Assembly (NCBI RefSeq): GCF_014650595.1
Contig: NZ_BMVG01000006.1
Coordinates: 186,001-250,000 of the forward strand
Source of the DNA: Streptomyces alanosinicus
GTDB lineage: Bacteria > Actinomycetota > Actinomycetes > Streptomycetales > Streptomycetaceae
Reading direction: 5' to 3'
Length of the DNA: 64,000 bases
Each line of letters starts with the position of its first letter. The first letter of the stretch is position 1. A model generated the notes under the pieces. That model was given only the letters and a program-made list of their open reading frames with translations. It made no database searches and was not told where the DNA came from. This document shows, in pieces, positions 48,863-57,992 of this stretch. The position numbers and the translations under genes were made by a program.

Positions 48863-48985
48863 GTGTCACATCAAAGCCACAGAGTCCCCCTGGAGTACAG
48901 GAGTGTCGGCGGAGGCCGGTAACTTACGTGCGTCTTATGCGCCTCACATGCGCGCAGCTCACCACACTCTTCTAGGGGGATCCAA

Positions 48986-49480
48986 GTGACGACTCCGCCG
49001 CCCCAGGGCCAGAACCCGTTCGCGCAGGGCCAGCAGGCGTACGGTCAGCCCCAGGCCCCGTATCCGCCGCAGGGCGGCTACCCGCAGCAGCCGGGCCAGC
49101 CCGGGTTCCCCCAGCAGGGCGCGGCGCCGTATGCACCGATGCCTCCTCAGCGGCCGAAGCGCGGCATCAGGCAGTACGTGCGCACAGTCGGCGCCATCGT
49201 CGCCCTGATCGTCATAGCCGCCGGCTGGTGGCTCAACCACGACGACGACGCCAAGAAGCTGGCTGTCGGTGACTGCCTGACGAACAAGGGATCCAACAGC
49301 CACGTGGATGTCCAGAAGCTGGACTGCAGCGACCCGAAGGCGGACTACAAGGTGCTCAAGAAGGACGGCGGCACCAGCATCGCCACGCTCGCCTGCCAGT
49401 CGGTCCAGGGAACGACCGCTGCCATCGAGTGGAAGGAAGGCAGCGACTCCTTCGTCCTCTGCCTGGGAGACAACAAGTAA
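48986..49480 (+). CDS. LppU/SCO3897-like membrane-anchored protein
   Basis: The 164-residue protein starts with Pro/Gln/Gly repeats (QGQQAYGQPQAPYPPQGGYPQQ, 1-55). One membrane anchor (VGAIVALIVIAAGWWL, about 67-83) leads to a small outside domain with four cysteines in GDCLTNKG, LDCSDPKA, LACQS and VLCLGD, likely two disulfides. I recognise the pattern of the LppU/SCO3897 family; function is unknown. The GTG start follows TAGGGGGA. Two parS palindromes lie between it and the converging cca gene. Confidence 0.75.
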   Translation: MTTPPPQGQNPFAQGQQAYGQPQAPYPPQGGYPQQPGQPGFPQQGAAPYAPMPPQRPKRGIRQYVRTVGAIVALIVIAAGWWLNHDDDAKKLAVGDCLTNKGSNSHVDVQKLDCSDPKADYKVLKKDGGTSIATLACQSVQGTTAAIEWKEGSDSFVLCLGDNK

Positions 49481-49491
49481 GCGCTCGGGGG

Positions 49492-49535
49492 TGTGTAGAG
49501 GGCGGTGTTTCACGTGAAACACCGCCCTCTACACA
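49492..49535. terminator. parS: 44-bp perfect palindrome with central parS
   Basis: All 44 bases are symmetrical, from TGTGTAGAGGGCGGT outward to its complement, around the parS at 49507-49520. In RNA this gives a 22-bp hairpin. It lies 12 bases after the stop of the LppU-like gene. Confidence 0.9.
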
Positions 49536-49550
49536 TCGGGGTCACGCATC

Positions 49551-49580
49551 GGGGTCATGTTTCACGTGAAACATGACCCC
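49551..49580. terminator. parS: 30-bp perfect palindrome with central parS
   Basis: GGGGTCATGTTTCAC + GTGAAACATGACCCC is perfectly symmetrical; the parS is 49559-49572. The centre is 52 bp from the neighbouring parS. It is a probable terminator for the converging cca gene. Confidence 0.9.
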
Positions 49581-49591
49581 GTTTCGCTGCC

Positions 49592-51034
49592 TCAGTTCTG
49601 CTCGGCCCACCAGTCCTTGAGAGCCGTCACTGCCATGTCGTACCCCATCGGACCGTGCTCAAGGCGCAGCTCCAGCATGTGCTTGTACGCCTTGCCGACG
49701 ACAGGACCGGGGCCAACACCCAGGATCTCCATGATCTGGTTGCCGTCGAGATCCGGGCGGATCGCGTCCAGCTCCTCTTTCTCCTGGAGCTGGGCAATGC
49801 GCTCCACCAAGCCGTCGTAGGCCCGGGACAGCGCGGCCGCCTTCCGCTTGTTGCGGGTGGTGCAGTCCGAGCGAGTCAGCTTGTGCAGGCGATCCAGAAG
49901 CGGGCCCGCGTCACGGACGTAGCGGCGCACCGCCGAGTCCGTCCACTCTCCGGTGCCGTAGCCGTGGAAGCGCAGGTGAAGTTCGACCAGCTTCGAGACG
50001 TCCTTCACCAAGTCATTGGAGTACTTCAAGGCAGTCATGCGCTTCTTGGTCATCTTGGCGCCGACCACCTCATGGTGGTGGAAGGAGACGCGGCCGTCCT
50101 TCTCGAAGCGACGCGTGCGCGGCTTGCCGATGTCGTGCAGCAGCGCGGCCAGCCGCAGCGTGAGATCAGGACCGTCCTGCTCCAGTGCGATCGCCTGTTC
50201 CAGCACGATCAGTGTGTGCTCGTAGACGTCCTTGTGCCGGTGGTGCTCATCGCTCTCCAGCCGCAGCGCCGGCAGTTCGGGCAGCACATGGCCCGCGAGC
50301 CCGGTGTCGACGAGCAGCGCCAGACCCTTGCGCGGGTACACGGAGAGGATCAGCTTGTTCAGCTCGTCCCGGACCCGCTCGGCCGAGACGATCTCAATGC
50401 GTTCCGCCATCCCCGTCATCGCGGTGACGACCTCGGGGGCGACCTCGAAGTCCAGCTGGGCGGCGAACCGGGCGGCCCGCATCATCCGCAGCGGATCGTC
50501 CGAGAACGACGCCTCGGGCGTACCCGGCGTCCGCAGCACCCGCTCCGCCAGATCCTCCAGGCCCCCGTGCGGGTCGATGAACTCCTTCTCCGGGAGCGCC
50601 ACCGCCATCGCGTTGACCGTGAAGTCCCGACGGACCAGATCCTCCTCGATCGAGTCGCCGTAGGACACCTCGGGCTTGCGCGAGGTGCGGTCGTAGGCCT
50701 CGGACCGGTAGGTGGTGATCTCGATCTGGTAGCCGCCCTTGTGCGCGCCGACGGTGCCGAAGGCGATACCGACCTCCCAGACGGCGTCCGCCCAGGGCCG
50801 GACGATCTTCAGTACGTCCTCGGGGCGGGCGTCGGTCGTGAAGTCCAGGTCGTTGCCGAGTCGGCCGAGCAGCGCGTCGCGCACCGACCCGCCGACCAGG
50901 GCGAGGGAGAACCCGGCCGCCTGGAATCGGCGGGCGAGATCGTCGGCGACGGGGGCCACCCGCAGCAGCTCGGTGACCGCGCGCTGCTGCGCCTGGCTCA
51001 GGGCAGAGGGAGTGTCTTCGTTGGGGTTCGGCAC
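49592..51034 (-). CDS. cca: CCA tRNA nucleotidyltransferase
   Basis: The 480-residue enzyme adds or repairs the 3' CCA of tRNAs. The class II nucleotidyltransferase head has VGGSVRDALLGRLGNDLDFTTDA (GGSxR and DxD-type DLD motif). VRRDFTVNAMAVAL and PLRMMRAARFAAQLDFEV follow. A C-terminal HD domain has LAALLHDIGKPRTR and FHHHEVVGAKM. GTG at 51034 has no clear Shine-Dalgarno. It is divergent from the DUF6049 gene across 298 bp with no further gene. Confidence 0.95.
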   Translation of the reverse strand: MPNPNEDTPSALSQAQQRAVTELLRVAPVADDLARRFQAAGFSLALVGGSVRDALLGRLGNDLDFTTDARPEDVLKIVRPWADAVWEVGIAFGTVGAHKGGYQIEITTYRSEAYDRTSRKPEVSYGDSIEEDLVRRDFTVNAMAVALPEKEFIDPHGGLEDLAERVLRTPGTPEASFSDDPLRMMRAARFAAQLDFEVAPEVVTAMTGMAERIEIVSAERVRDELNKLILSVYPRKGLALLVDTGLAGHVLPELPALRLESDEHHRHKDVYEHTLIVLEQAIALEQDGPDLTLRLAALLHDIGKPRTRRFEKDGRVSFHHHEVVGAKMTKKRMTALKYSNDLVKDVSKLVELHLRFHGYGTGEWTDSAVRRYVRDAGPLLDRLHKLTRSDCTTRNKRKAAALSRAYDGLVERIAQLQEKEELDAIRPDLDGNQIMEILGVGPGPVVGKAYKHMLELRLEHGPMGYDMAVTALKDWWAEQN

Positions 51035-51332
51035 AACAGAAAAGGGTACGTGCCCCGACGACCAGGGACGCCCTCCATTTCCCGCAGGGGCGGCTCAGGC
51101 TCCCTCCAGCAGCGGCCCCGGCAGGGGCCGTGGACGCTCCTGGCATACCCGCCGCAAGCGCCGCTCTCGCGGCCTACGGAAGCTCTCCACTCGATACTGG
51201 ATATAGAGGACGGGTTGCCGATCTTCTCGATCTTGTGATGGAGACCGCGGCACTTCCCCTCAGCGCGCATCGTTACCATGCGTGGACGCACATTCCGACG
51301 ACCACTGACGACGACGAGGGACGGACGAGCGC

Positions 51333-53720
51333 GTGGCCGAGGCGGCTCACTTCCAGGGGACCAGTGCCTCACCTGCCCGCCGGTGGCTACGGCGCAGCGG
51401 AGCGCTGCTCGCCGGTGCGCCACTGCTGGCCGGGCTGCTCCAGCTGACCGCCGCGGCGCCCGCCCAGGCCGCCTCCAGGGGCGCGGTGTCCGTCTCCGTG
51501 GACTCGCTGACCCCCAGTGCCCCCACGGACGGGGAGACGGTGACCGTGTCGGGCACGGTGACCAACAACGGCAGGCAGACCGTCACCGACGCCCACGTGG
51601 GGTTGGGGGTCGGCCCTCTGCTGGACACCCGCTCGGCGATCGACGCCGTCTCCCGGCACTCGGCCGACCTGCAGGGCGGCGGCTCCGAGGTCGGCGGCAA
51701 GTACGTGCAGAAGTTCGCCCAGCTGCCCCCGGGCGTCGCGGAACACTTCAGCATCTCCGTCCCCACGGACAAGCTCGGCCTCGACGACGACGGCGTCTAT
51801 GAATTCGACGTCTCCCTCTCCGGCCAGACCGCCGCACAACAGTGGGACCAGATGCTCGGCATCCAGCGGACCTTCCTGCCCTGGCAGCCCTCCGAGGCCG
51901 ACACCAAGACGAAGACGACGTTCCTGTGGCCGCTGATCTCCAACGTCCATATGACGGCCAAGACGGGCGCCGGTGAACTCCAGACGCCGGTGTTCCTCAA
52001 CGACGACCTGGCCAAGGAGCTGGCGCCCGGCGGCCGACTGGCGCAGATGGTGGCGCTCGGCAAGGACCTCGACGTCACCTGGGTGATCGACCCGGACCTG
52101 CTGGCCTCGGTGGACGCGATGGCGACCGGCAACTACCGGCTGCCGGGCGACGGCGACACCACCACACCCGGACCGAAGGACCGCCAGGCGATCGCCAAGC
52201 AGTGGCTGGCGGATCTCCAGGACGCGGTGACGGGCAAGGAGGTGGTCGCGCTGCCCTTCGCCGACCCGGACCTCGCGTCCCTCGCGCACAACGGCACCAG
52301 CGTCACCGGCTCGCTCAGCCATCTCAAGGACGCCACCGACGTCGCCGCCATCACCGTCAACACTGTGCTGCACGTGACGCCGACCACCGACTTCGCCTGG
52401 CCGGTGGACGGCGCAGTGGACCCGTCGATCATGAAGGTCGCGACCTCCGCCGGAGCCGACCGCGTGATCGCCCGCAGTGACAGCCTCCAGGAGACCGCCG
52501 GGCTGCCGTACACCCCCTCCGCGGCCCGCCCGGTCGGCGGCGGCACCACGGCGGTGGTCTCCGACGCGCGGCTGTCCACGGCGTTCGGGGGCGATCTGAC
52601 GAAGGCGGGCTCGACCACGCTGGCCGTGCAGGAGTTCCTGGCCCAGAGCCTTGAGGTGAACGCGCAGACGGACAAGGAGCGCAGCATCGTCGTCGCCCCG
52701 CAGCGCATGCCCACGGCGAGCCAGGCGCAGGCGATGGCGACGGCGCTGCGGGCGCTCCAGGACGGGAACTGGTCACAGTCCCAGGACCTCGGCGCGGCGG
52801 CCAAGGACAAGCCCGACCCGAACGCCACCACGGCCATCCCGTCGGCGTCCTCCTACCCCTCGTCGTTGCGCGCGCAGGAGCTGCCGCAGGATGCCTTCGC
52901 GCAGATCGCGCGCACCCAGGACAAGCTGAACAGCTTCCAGGTGATCCTCTCCGACCAGTCCCGCGTCGTCACACCGTTCGGGCGGGCCATAAACCGTGAG
53001 ATGTCCGCGTCGTGGCGGGGCAGGGACGCGCAGGCGCAGGGCTTCCGGAACGGCGTGGAGCACTGGCTCGATGATCTGGCCGACCAGGTCAAGCTGATCG
53101 ACAAGTCGGAGACCAAGCTCTCGGGCCGCAGCGCCACCATCCCGGTGACCGTCCAGAACAACCTCGTCCAGCCCGTCGGCCATCTGGTCCTGCGCCTCAC
53201 CTCCAGCATGCCGACCCGGCTGAAGATCGGCGGCAAAGCCTACTCCGAGCAGCCGGTCGAGATCTCCGGTGGACACAGCCAGTCCGTGAAGTTCACCACC
53301 TCGGCCAACGCCAACGGCCGGGTCACAGTTGTTGCCCAGCTGTACACCGAGGACGGCCAGCGGTACGGCGACGCCGTCAGCTTCGATGTGAAGGTCACGG
53401 AGATCACGCCCACCGTGATGCTGGTCATCGGCGGCGGTGTGCTCCTGCTCGTCCTCGCCGGCTTCCGGATGTACACACAGCGCAAGCGCGCCGCGGCCCG
53501 TCAGACGGAGGAGGACGGTCCCGGCACGGCGGAGCAGGGCACCGACGAGCCCGGGAACCCCGACGCCCCCTCGGACCGTCTCCCGCAGGAGCCGGAGGAA
53601 CCGGAGGAATCCAGCTCCCCCTCCGGGGCGGAAGCCCCGGAGCACCCGAGTGACCCTGCGCCGGACACCGCACCGGAAAGCACCGACCCGTCCGGGACGG
53701 GTGAGAGAGTGGACCGTTGA
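51333..53720 (+). CDS. Large exported protein of the DUF6049 family
   Basis: The 795-residue protein has a signal peptide (RRSGALLAGAPLLAGLLQLTAAAPAQA, about 14-45), a long extracytoplasmic part rich in Ala/Asp and beta elements, one C-terminal membrane helix (PTVMLVIGGGVLLLVLAGFRMY, about 693-715) and a cytoplasmic acidic Pro/Glu-rich tail. It is the type placed before murJ in Streptomyces; the function is unknown, and a link to lipid II export or wall building is inferred only from position. GTG 51333 follows GAGGGACGGACGAGC. murJ lies 45 bp downstream. Confidence 0.8.
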   Translation: MAEAAHFQGTSASPARRWLRRSGALLAGAPLLAGLLQLTAAAPAQAASRGAVSVSVDSLTPSAPTDGETVTVSGTVTNNGRQTVTDAHVGLGVGPLLDTRSAIDAVSRHSADLQGGGSEVGGKYVQKFAQLPPGVAEHFSISVPTDKLGLDDDGVYEFDVSLSGQTAAQQWDQMLGIQRTFLPWQPSEADTKTKTTFLWPLISNVHMTAKTGAGELQTPVFLNDDLAKELAPGGRLAQMVALGKDLDVTWVIDPDLLASVDAMATGNYRLPGDGDTTTPGPKDRQAIAKQWLADLQDAVTGKEVVALPFADPDLASLAHNGTSVTGSLSHLKDATDVAAITVNTVLHVTPTTDFAWPVDGAVDPSIMKVATSAGADRVIARSDSLQETAGLPYTPSAARPVGGGTTAVVSDARLSTAFGGDLTKAGSTTLAVQEFLAQSLEVNAQTDKERSIVVAPQRMPTASQAQAMATALRALQDGNWSQSQDLGAAAKDKPDPNATTAIPSASSYPSSLRAQELPQDAFAQIARTQDKLNSFQVILSDQSRVVTPFGRAINREMSASWRGRDAQAQGFRNGVEHWLDDLADQVKLIDKSETKLSGRSATIPVTVQNNLVQPVGHLVLRLTSSMPTRLKIGGKAYSEQPVEISGGHSQSVKFTTSANANGRVTVVAQLYTEDGQRYGDAVSFDVKVTEITPTVMLVIGGGVLLLVLAGFRMYTQRKRAAARQTEEDGPGTAEQGTDEPGNPDAPSDRLPQEPEEPEESSSPSGAEAPEHPSDPAPDTAPESTDPSGTGERVDR

Positions 53721-53765
53721 GCGATGTCGTGGCCGGTGGGCCCGGGACGATGAGGTGGGGTAAGC

Positions 53766-56129
53766 ATGAACGCGCCGTACGACGGTGATCGTGGCCAGGG
53801 CGCGGCCGGCTCGGGCTACCCCGAGACGCCGCCCGAGCCCGGTCAGGTGCCGCCGCAGCAACCGGCGGACATGTATCTCCAGGACGCCTACGACCACGAC
53901 CCCTACCGTGCGCAGGATCTGACCGCTCAGGACCCGGTCGCCGAGGCGCTCTACGACCGCGCCGCGCACCCGCCGCCCCCGCCGGGCAGCTACGACCAGC
54001 AGCCGCTCTACGGCCGGCCCGCCCAGTCGCCGCACGCGCCCGATCCGCGGGTGTGGGCGCAGACGCCGGCGCCGGAGCCGGAGGGCGCGACCCCGTACCT
54101 GCCGTACGGCGACGACCCGCGCACAACCCAGTTCGTGGGCGTGGACGACCTGGTCACGCACTCGGGTGAGGAGCGTCACGAGCCGGACGCCTTCGCGCAC
54201 CTGTTCAAGGACCAGCAGCAGGGCGGCGGGCAGGCACCCATGGATCCGCCGGGCTTCTCCGGCCCGGCCGCCGCTCCGGGCATCGGGTACGGTGCCGCCG
54301 CGGCCTACCCGCCGGCGCACGGCCAAGGCCCGCAGCAGGGCAACCCGTACGCCGAGGCCTCCTACCCGGCTGCCCCGGGGAACCCGGCGCAGCCGCCGGT
54401 GCCCTCCCCGGCCGCCGCGCCGGATCCCGCCGGTCCGCACAGGGACGCGGAGCCGGTGCCGGCCGCTCCCACGGCTTCCGCCGCGCCCGTGAAAAAGAGC
54501 GGCAAGGCCGGGGGTCTGCTGAAGTCCAGCGCCGTCATGGCGGCGGGCACGATGGTCTCCCGCCTCACCGGTTTCATCCGCTCCGCGCTGATCGCCGCCG
54601 CACTGGGGCTGGGCTTCCTCGCCGACTCGTTCCAGGTGGCCTACCAGCTGCCGACGATGATCTACATCCTCACCGTCGGCGGCGGCCTCAACTCCGTCTT
54701 CGTGCCGCAGCTCGTGCGCTCCATGAAGGAGGACGAGGACGGCGGCGAGGCGTTCGCCAACCGTCTGCTGACCCTCGTGATGGTGGCGCTGGCCACACTC
54801 ACCGGACTCGCGATGTTCGCGGCGCCGCTGCTGGTACGTCTGCTGTCCAACCCGGTCGCCACCAACCCGGCGGCCAACGAGGTGGCGGTCACCTTCACCC
54901 GCTACTTCCTGCCCTCGATCTTCTTCATGGGCATCCATGTGGTGATGGGGCAGATCCTCAACGCGCGCGGCAAGTTCGGCGCGATGATGTGGACCCCGGT
55001 CCTGAACAACATCGTCATCATCGTGACGCTCGGCATGTTCATCTGGGTCTACGGCACCGCCGCCAACTCCCACATGACGGTTTCGACCATCCCGCCGGAG
55101 GGTCAGCGCCTGCTCGGCGTCGGTGTGCTGCTCGGCCTGGTCGTCCAGGCACTGGCGATGATTCCGTATCTGCGCGAAACGGGCTTCCGGATCCGGCTGC
55201 GGTTCGACTGGCGGGGCCACGGCCTGGGCAAGGCCGCGATGCTCGCCAAGTGGACGGTGCTGTTCGTCCTCGCCAACCAGGCGGGCGCGATGGTCGTCAC
55301 CCAGCTGTCCACCGCCGCCGGCGAGCACTCCGGCATCAAGGGCACCGGCTTCGCCGCCTACGCCAACGCCCAGCTGATCTGGGGCCTGCCGCAGGCCATC
55401 ATCACGGTCTCCCTGATGGCCGCCCTGCTGCCGCGTATCTCGCGCTCGGCCGCCGAGGGCGACGCCGGCGCCGTCCGCGACGACATCTCCCAGGGCCTGC
55501 GCACCACCGCGGTCGCCATCGTCCCGATCGCCTTCGGCTTCCTCGCCCTCGCCATTCCGATGTGCACGCTGATCTTCGGCTCCGCGGGTACCGACTCGGC
55601 CACCAACATGGGCTACATGCTGATGGCCTTCGGCCTCGGCCTGATCCCGTACTCGGTGCAGTACGTCGTCCTGCGCGCCTTCTACGCCTACGAAGACACC
55701 CGCACGCCCTTCTACAACACCGTCATCGTCGCCGCCGTGAACGCGGGCGCCTCGGCGCTCTGCTACTTCCTGCTGCCCGCCCGCTGGGCAGTCGCCGGCA
55801 TGGCGGCGGCGTACGGCCTCGCCTACGCGATCGGTGTGGGGGTCGCCTGGCGGCGGCTGCGCACGCGGCTCGGCGGTGATCTGGACGGTGTCCGGGTGAT
55901 GCGGACGTATGCGCGCCTGTGCATCGCCTCGGTGCCGGCCGCTCTGCTCAGCGGCGCGGCCTGCTACGGCATCGGGCACACTCTCGGCCAGGGCGTCATC
56001 GGCTCCTTCGCCTCGCTGGTCGCGGGCGGTGCCGTCCTGCTCGGCGTCTTCTTCGTAGCCGCCCGGCGGATGCGTATCGAGGAACTGAACTCGCTCGTGG
56101 GCATGGTCCGCGGGCGTCTGGGCCGCTGA
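53766..56129 (+). CDS. murJ: Lipid II flippase MurJ/MviN with a long disordered N-terminus
   Basis: The 787-residue protein flips lipid II to the outer face of the membrane. The MOP-fold core of about 14 helices starts near residue 255 (GLLKSSAVMAAGTMVSRLTGFIRSALIAAALG). The first 250 residues are Pro/Gln/Ala rich and cytoplasmic, with two ordered-looking islands, RTTQFVGVDDLVTHSG and DAFAHLFKDQ, that may bind partners. In M. tuberculosis the pseudokinase domain is fused to MviN; here the pseudokinase is the next gene, 118 bp on. Confidence 0.93.
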   Translation: MNAPYDGDRGQGAAGSGYPETPPEPGQVPPQQPADMYLQDAYDHDPYRAQDLTAQDPVAEALYDRAAHPPPPPGSYDQQPLYGRPAQSPHAPDPRVWAQTPAPEPEGATPYLPYGDDPRTTQFVGVDDLVTHSGEERHEPDAFAHLFKDQQQGGGQAPMDPPGFSGPAAAPGIGYGAAAAYPPAHGQGPQQGNPYAEASYPAAPGNPAQPPVPSPAAAPDPAGPHRDAEPVPAAPTASAAPVKKSGKAGGLLKSSAVMAAGTMVSRLTGFIRSALIAAALGLGFLADSFQVAYQLPTMIYILTVGGGLNSVFVPQLVRSMKEDEDGGEAFANRLLTLVMVALATLTGLAMFAAPLLVRLLSNPVATNPAANEVAVTFTRYFLPSIFFMGIHVVMGQILNARGKFGAMMWTPVLNNIVIIVTLGMFIWVYGTAANSHMTVSTIPPEGQRLLGVGVLLGLVVQALAMIPYLRETGFRIRLRFDWRGHGLGKAAMLAKWTVLFVLANQAGAMVVTQLSTAAGEHSGIKGTGFAAYANAQLIWGLPQAIITVSLMAALLPRISRSAAEGDAGAVRDDISQGLRTTAVAIVPIAFGFLALAIPMCTLIFGSAGTDSATNMGYMLMAFGLGLIPYSVQYVVLRAFYAYEDTRTPFYNTVIVAAVNAGASALCYFLLPARWAVAGMAAAYGLAYAIGVGVAWRRLRTRLGGDLDGVRVMRTYARLCIASVPAALLSGAACYGIGHTLGQGVIGSFASLVAGGAVLLGVFFVAARRMRIEELNSLVGMVRGRLGR

Positions 56130-56247
56130 GGCGGGGGTAGGCGCACAACCATCGTCCGTCGTCGTGTGTCGTGCATAGCAGCGGACTGTGGGCACAATTG
56201 GTTTCGGCGTCGGACAGCGTGCAACGGATGGGGAGGCAGGGACGACG

Positions 56248-57966
56248 GTGGCGGAACGGACCACGGCTGCCGTCGACGTGGCAGACAACAGCGGCGAGCA
56301 GCCGCTGACCGCCAAGGCGGACCAGTCCACGGCCGACGGGGTGGCCAAGAACCCGGAGCGGGACACGGACAGCGACGAGGCACAGGGGAGCGCCGGGACC
56401 GAGGGTCCCGGCAAGAAGACCTCGCCTCCCGAGCTGCACAGCGGTCACAAGCTCGCCAGACGCTACCGGCTGGAGGAGTGCGTCACCCGTCTGGACGGAT
56501 TCAGCAGCTGGCGTGCGGTCGACGAGATGCTCCGTCGAGCCGTCGGCGTCCACATCCTGCCCGCGGACCACACACGGGCCCGTTCCGTCCTGGCTGCCGC
56601 CCGTTCCTCCGCGCTGCTCGGTGATCCCCGATTCGTCCAGGTCCTGGACGCCGTCGAGGAGAACGACCTCGTCTACGTCGTGCACGAATGGCTGCCCGAC
56701 GCCACCGAGCTGACCACGCTCCTGGCCCCCGGCCCGCTGGAGCCGCACGACGCCTACCAGATGGTCAGCCAGGTCTCCTCGGCGATGGCCGCCGCCCACC
56801 GCGAGGGCCTCGCCCATCTGCGGTTGAACCCGAACGCCGTGCTGCGCACCTCGACCGGGCAGTGGCGCATCCGGGGCCTCGCCGTGAACGCCGCCCTGCG
56901 CGGCATCAGCTCCGACACCCCACAGCGCACCGACACCGAGGCGATCGGCGCCCTGCTGTACGCGGCAATGACCCAGCGCTGGCCGTACGAGAGCGACGCC
57001 TACGGCCTCTCCGGGCTCCCCAAGGGCGTCGGCCTCATCGCGCCGGACCAGGTGCGGGCCGGTGTGCACCGGGGCCTGTCCGAGCTGGCCATGCGTGCCC
57101 TCGCCAACGACGGCGCCACCGCGTCCCGGCACGAGGCTCCGTGCACCACGCCGGAGGAGCTGGTGAAGGCGATCGGTGAGATGCCGCGTATCCGGCCGCC
57201 GGAGCCCGCGTTCACGGCACCGCCGGACTACCAGCGCACGACGTACCAGCAGGGCTCCTACGGCCGCCCGGCGCCGCGCCCCGGTGCCACCCAGCCGATC
57301 GCACCCCCGCCGCCCCCGCTGCAGAGCCGCACGGGAAAGGCCCTGAAGTGGGCGGTGTCGGCGCTCCTCATCGCCGCGCTCGGCCTGGGCAGCTGGCAGT
57401 TGGCGGACGCGTTGATGGACCAGGGCGGCAAGTCCGACTCCGACAAGAGCCAGCAGACGGACGACGGCGACAAGGGCGCCTCGAAGACCAAGCCGACGCC
57501 GATAAAGATCGAGGGCAGCCGGGAATTCATCGCCGAGGGAGGCGCCCAGCACCCGGACGACGTCCAGAAGACCTACGACGGCAACGCCTCGACGTACTGG
57601 CGGACGAGGAGCTTCAACGCCGGCCCGCCCATCGCGCCGCTCAAGCCCGGTGTCGGCATCGTCTACGACCTCGGTTCGCCGCAGAAGTTCAGCGCCGCCA
57701 CCCTCGACATGCGCTATGCCGGTGACCACACGACGATCGAGCTGTATGCGGCTGACTCACTGACACCGTCGTCACTGGACTCGATGCAGCAGCTCGGCCA
57801 CATCACCACCACCGACAAAACCGCTACGGTGAAGGTCACCAAGTCGGTGAAGACGCAGTACGTCCTCGTCTGGCTGACGGCCATGCCGAAATCGGGGTAC
57901 GACCCCGTCCTGTACGGCGGCGCCGGCTACAAGCAGGCCATCGGCGAAGTGCAGTTCACGGGCTGA
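56248..57966 (+). CDS. Membrane-bound pseudokinase with a C-terminal discoidin-like domain
   Basis: The 572-residue protein has an acidic disordered start, a kinase-like domain (about 70-310), one membrane helix (LKWAVSALLIAALGLGSWQL, about 365-385) and an outside beta-sandwich resembling F5/8-type sugar-binding domains (VYDLGSPQKFSAATLDMRY). The kinase is degenerate: no Gly-rich loop, VHIL in place of the VAIK Lys, HLRLNPNAV in place of the HRDLKPxN loop and RGLAVN in place of DFG. It is therefore unlikely to phosphorylate. By parallel with mycobacterial MviN it probably regulates MurJ. GTG 56248 follows GGGGAGG. Confidence 0.88.
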   Translation: MAERTTAAVDVADNSGEQPLTAKADQSTADGVAKNPERDTDSDEAQGSAGTEGPGKKTSPPELHSGHKLARRYRLEECVTRLDGFSSWRAVDEMLRRAVGVHILPADHTRARSVLAAARSSALLGDPRFVQVLDAVEENDLVYVVHEWLPDATELTTLLAPGPLEPHDAYQMVSQVSSAMAAAHREGLAHLRLNPNAVLRTSTGQWRIRGLAVNAALRGISSDTPQRTDTEAIGALLYAAMTQRWPYESDAYGLSGLPKGVGLIAPDQVRAGVHRGLSELAMRALANDGATASRHEAPCTTPEELVKAIGEMPRIRPPEPAFTAPPDYQRTTYQQGSYGRPAPRPGATQPIAPPPPPLQSRTGKALKWAVSALLIAALGLGSWQLADALMDQGGKSDSDKSQQTDDGDKGASKTKPTPIKIEGSREFIAEGGAQHPDDVQKTYDGNASTYWRTRSFNAGPPIAPLKPGVGIVYDLGSPQKFSAATLDMRYAGDHTTIELYAADSLTPSSLDSMQQLGHITTTDKTATVKVTKSVKTQYVLVWLTAMPKSGYDPVLYGGAGYKQAIGEVQFTG

Positions 57967-57992
57967 CATCTCACCCGGACCGGAGGGGGCAG

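Noticed and set aside
51130..51447. Plus-strand frame between cca and the DUF6049 gene (begins MDAPGIPAASAAL)
   Set aside because: It overlaps the DUF6049 start in another frame, lacks a ribosome site and has no recognisable family; kept out of the gene list.
52773..56414. 1213-codon minus-strand frame opposite DUF6049 and murJ
   Set aside because: It spans two well-supported genes and their gap and has low-complexity composition, so it is a shadow.
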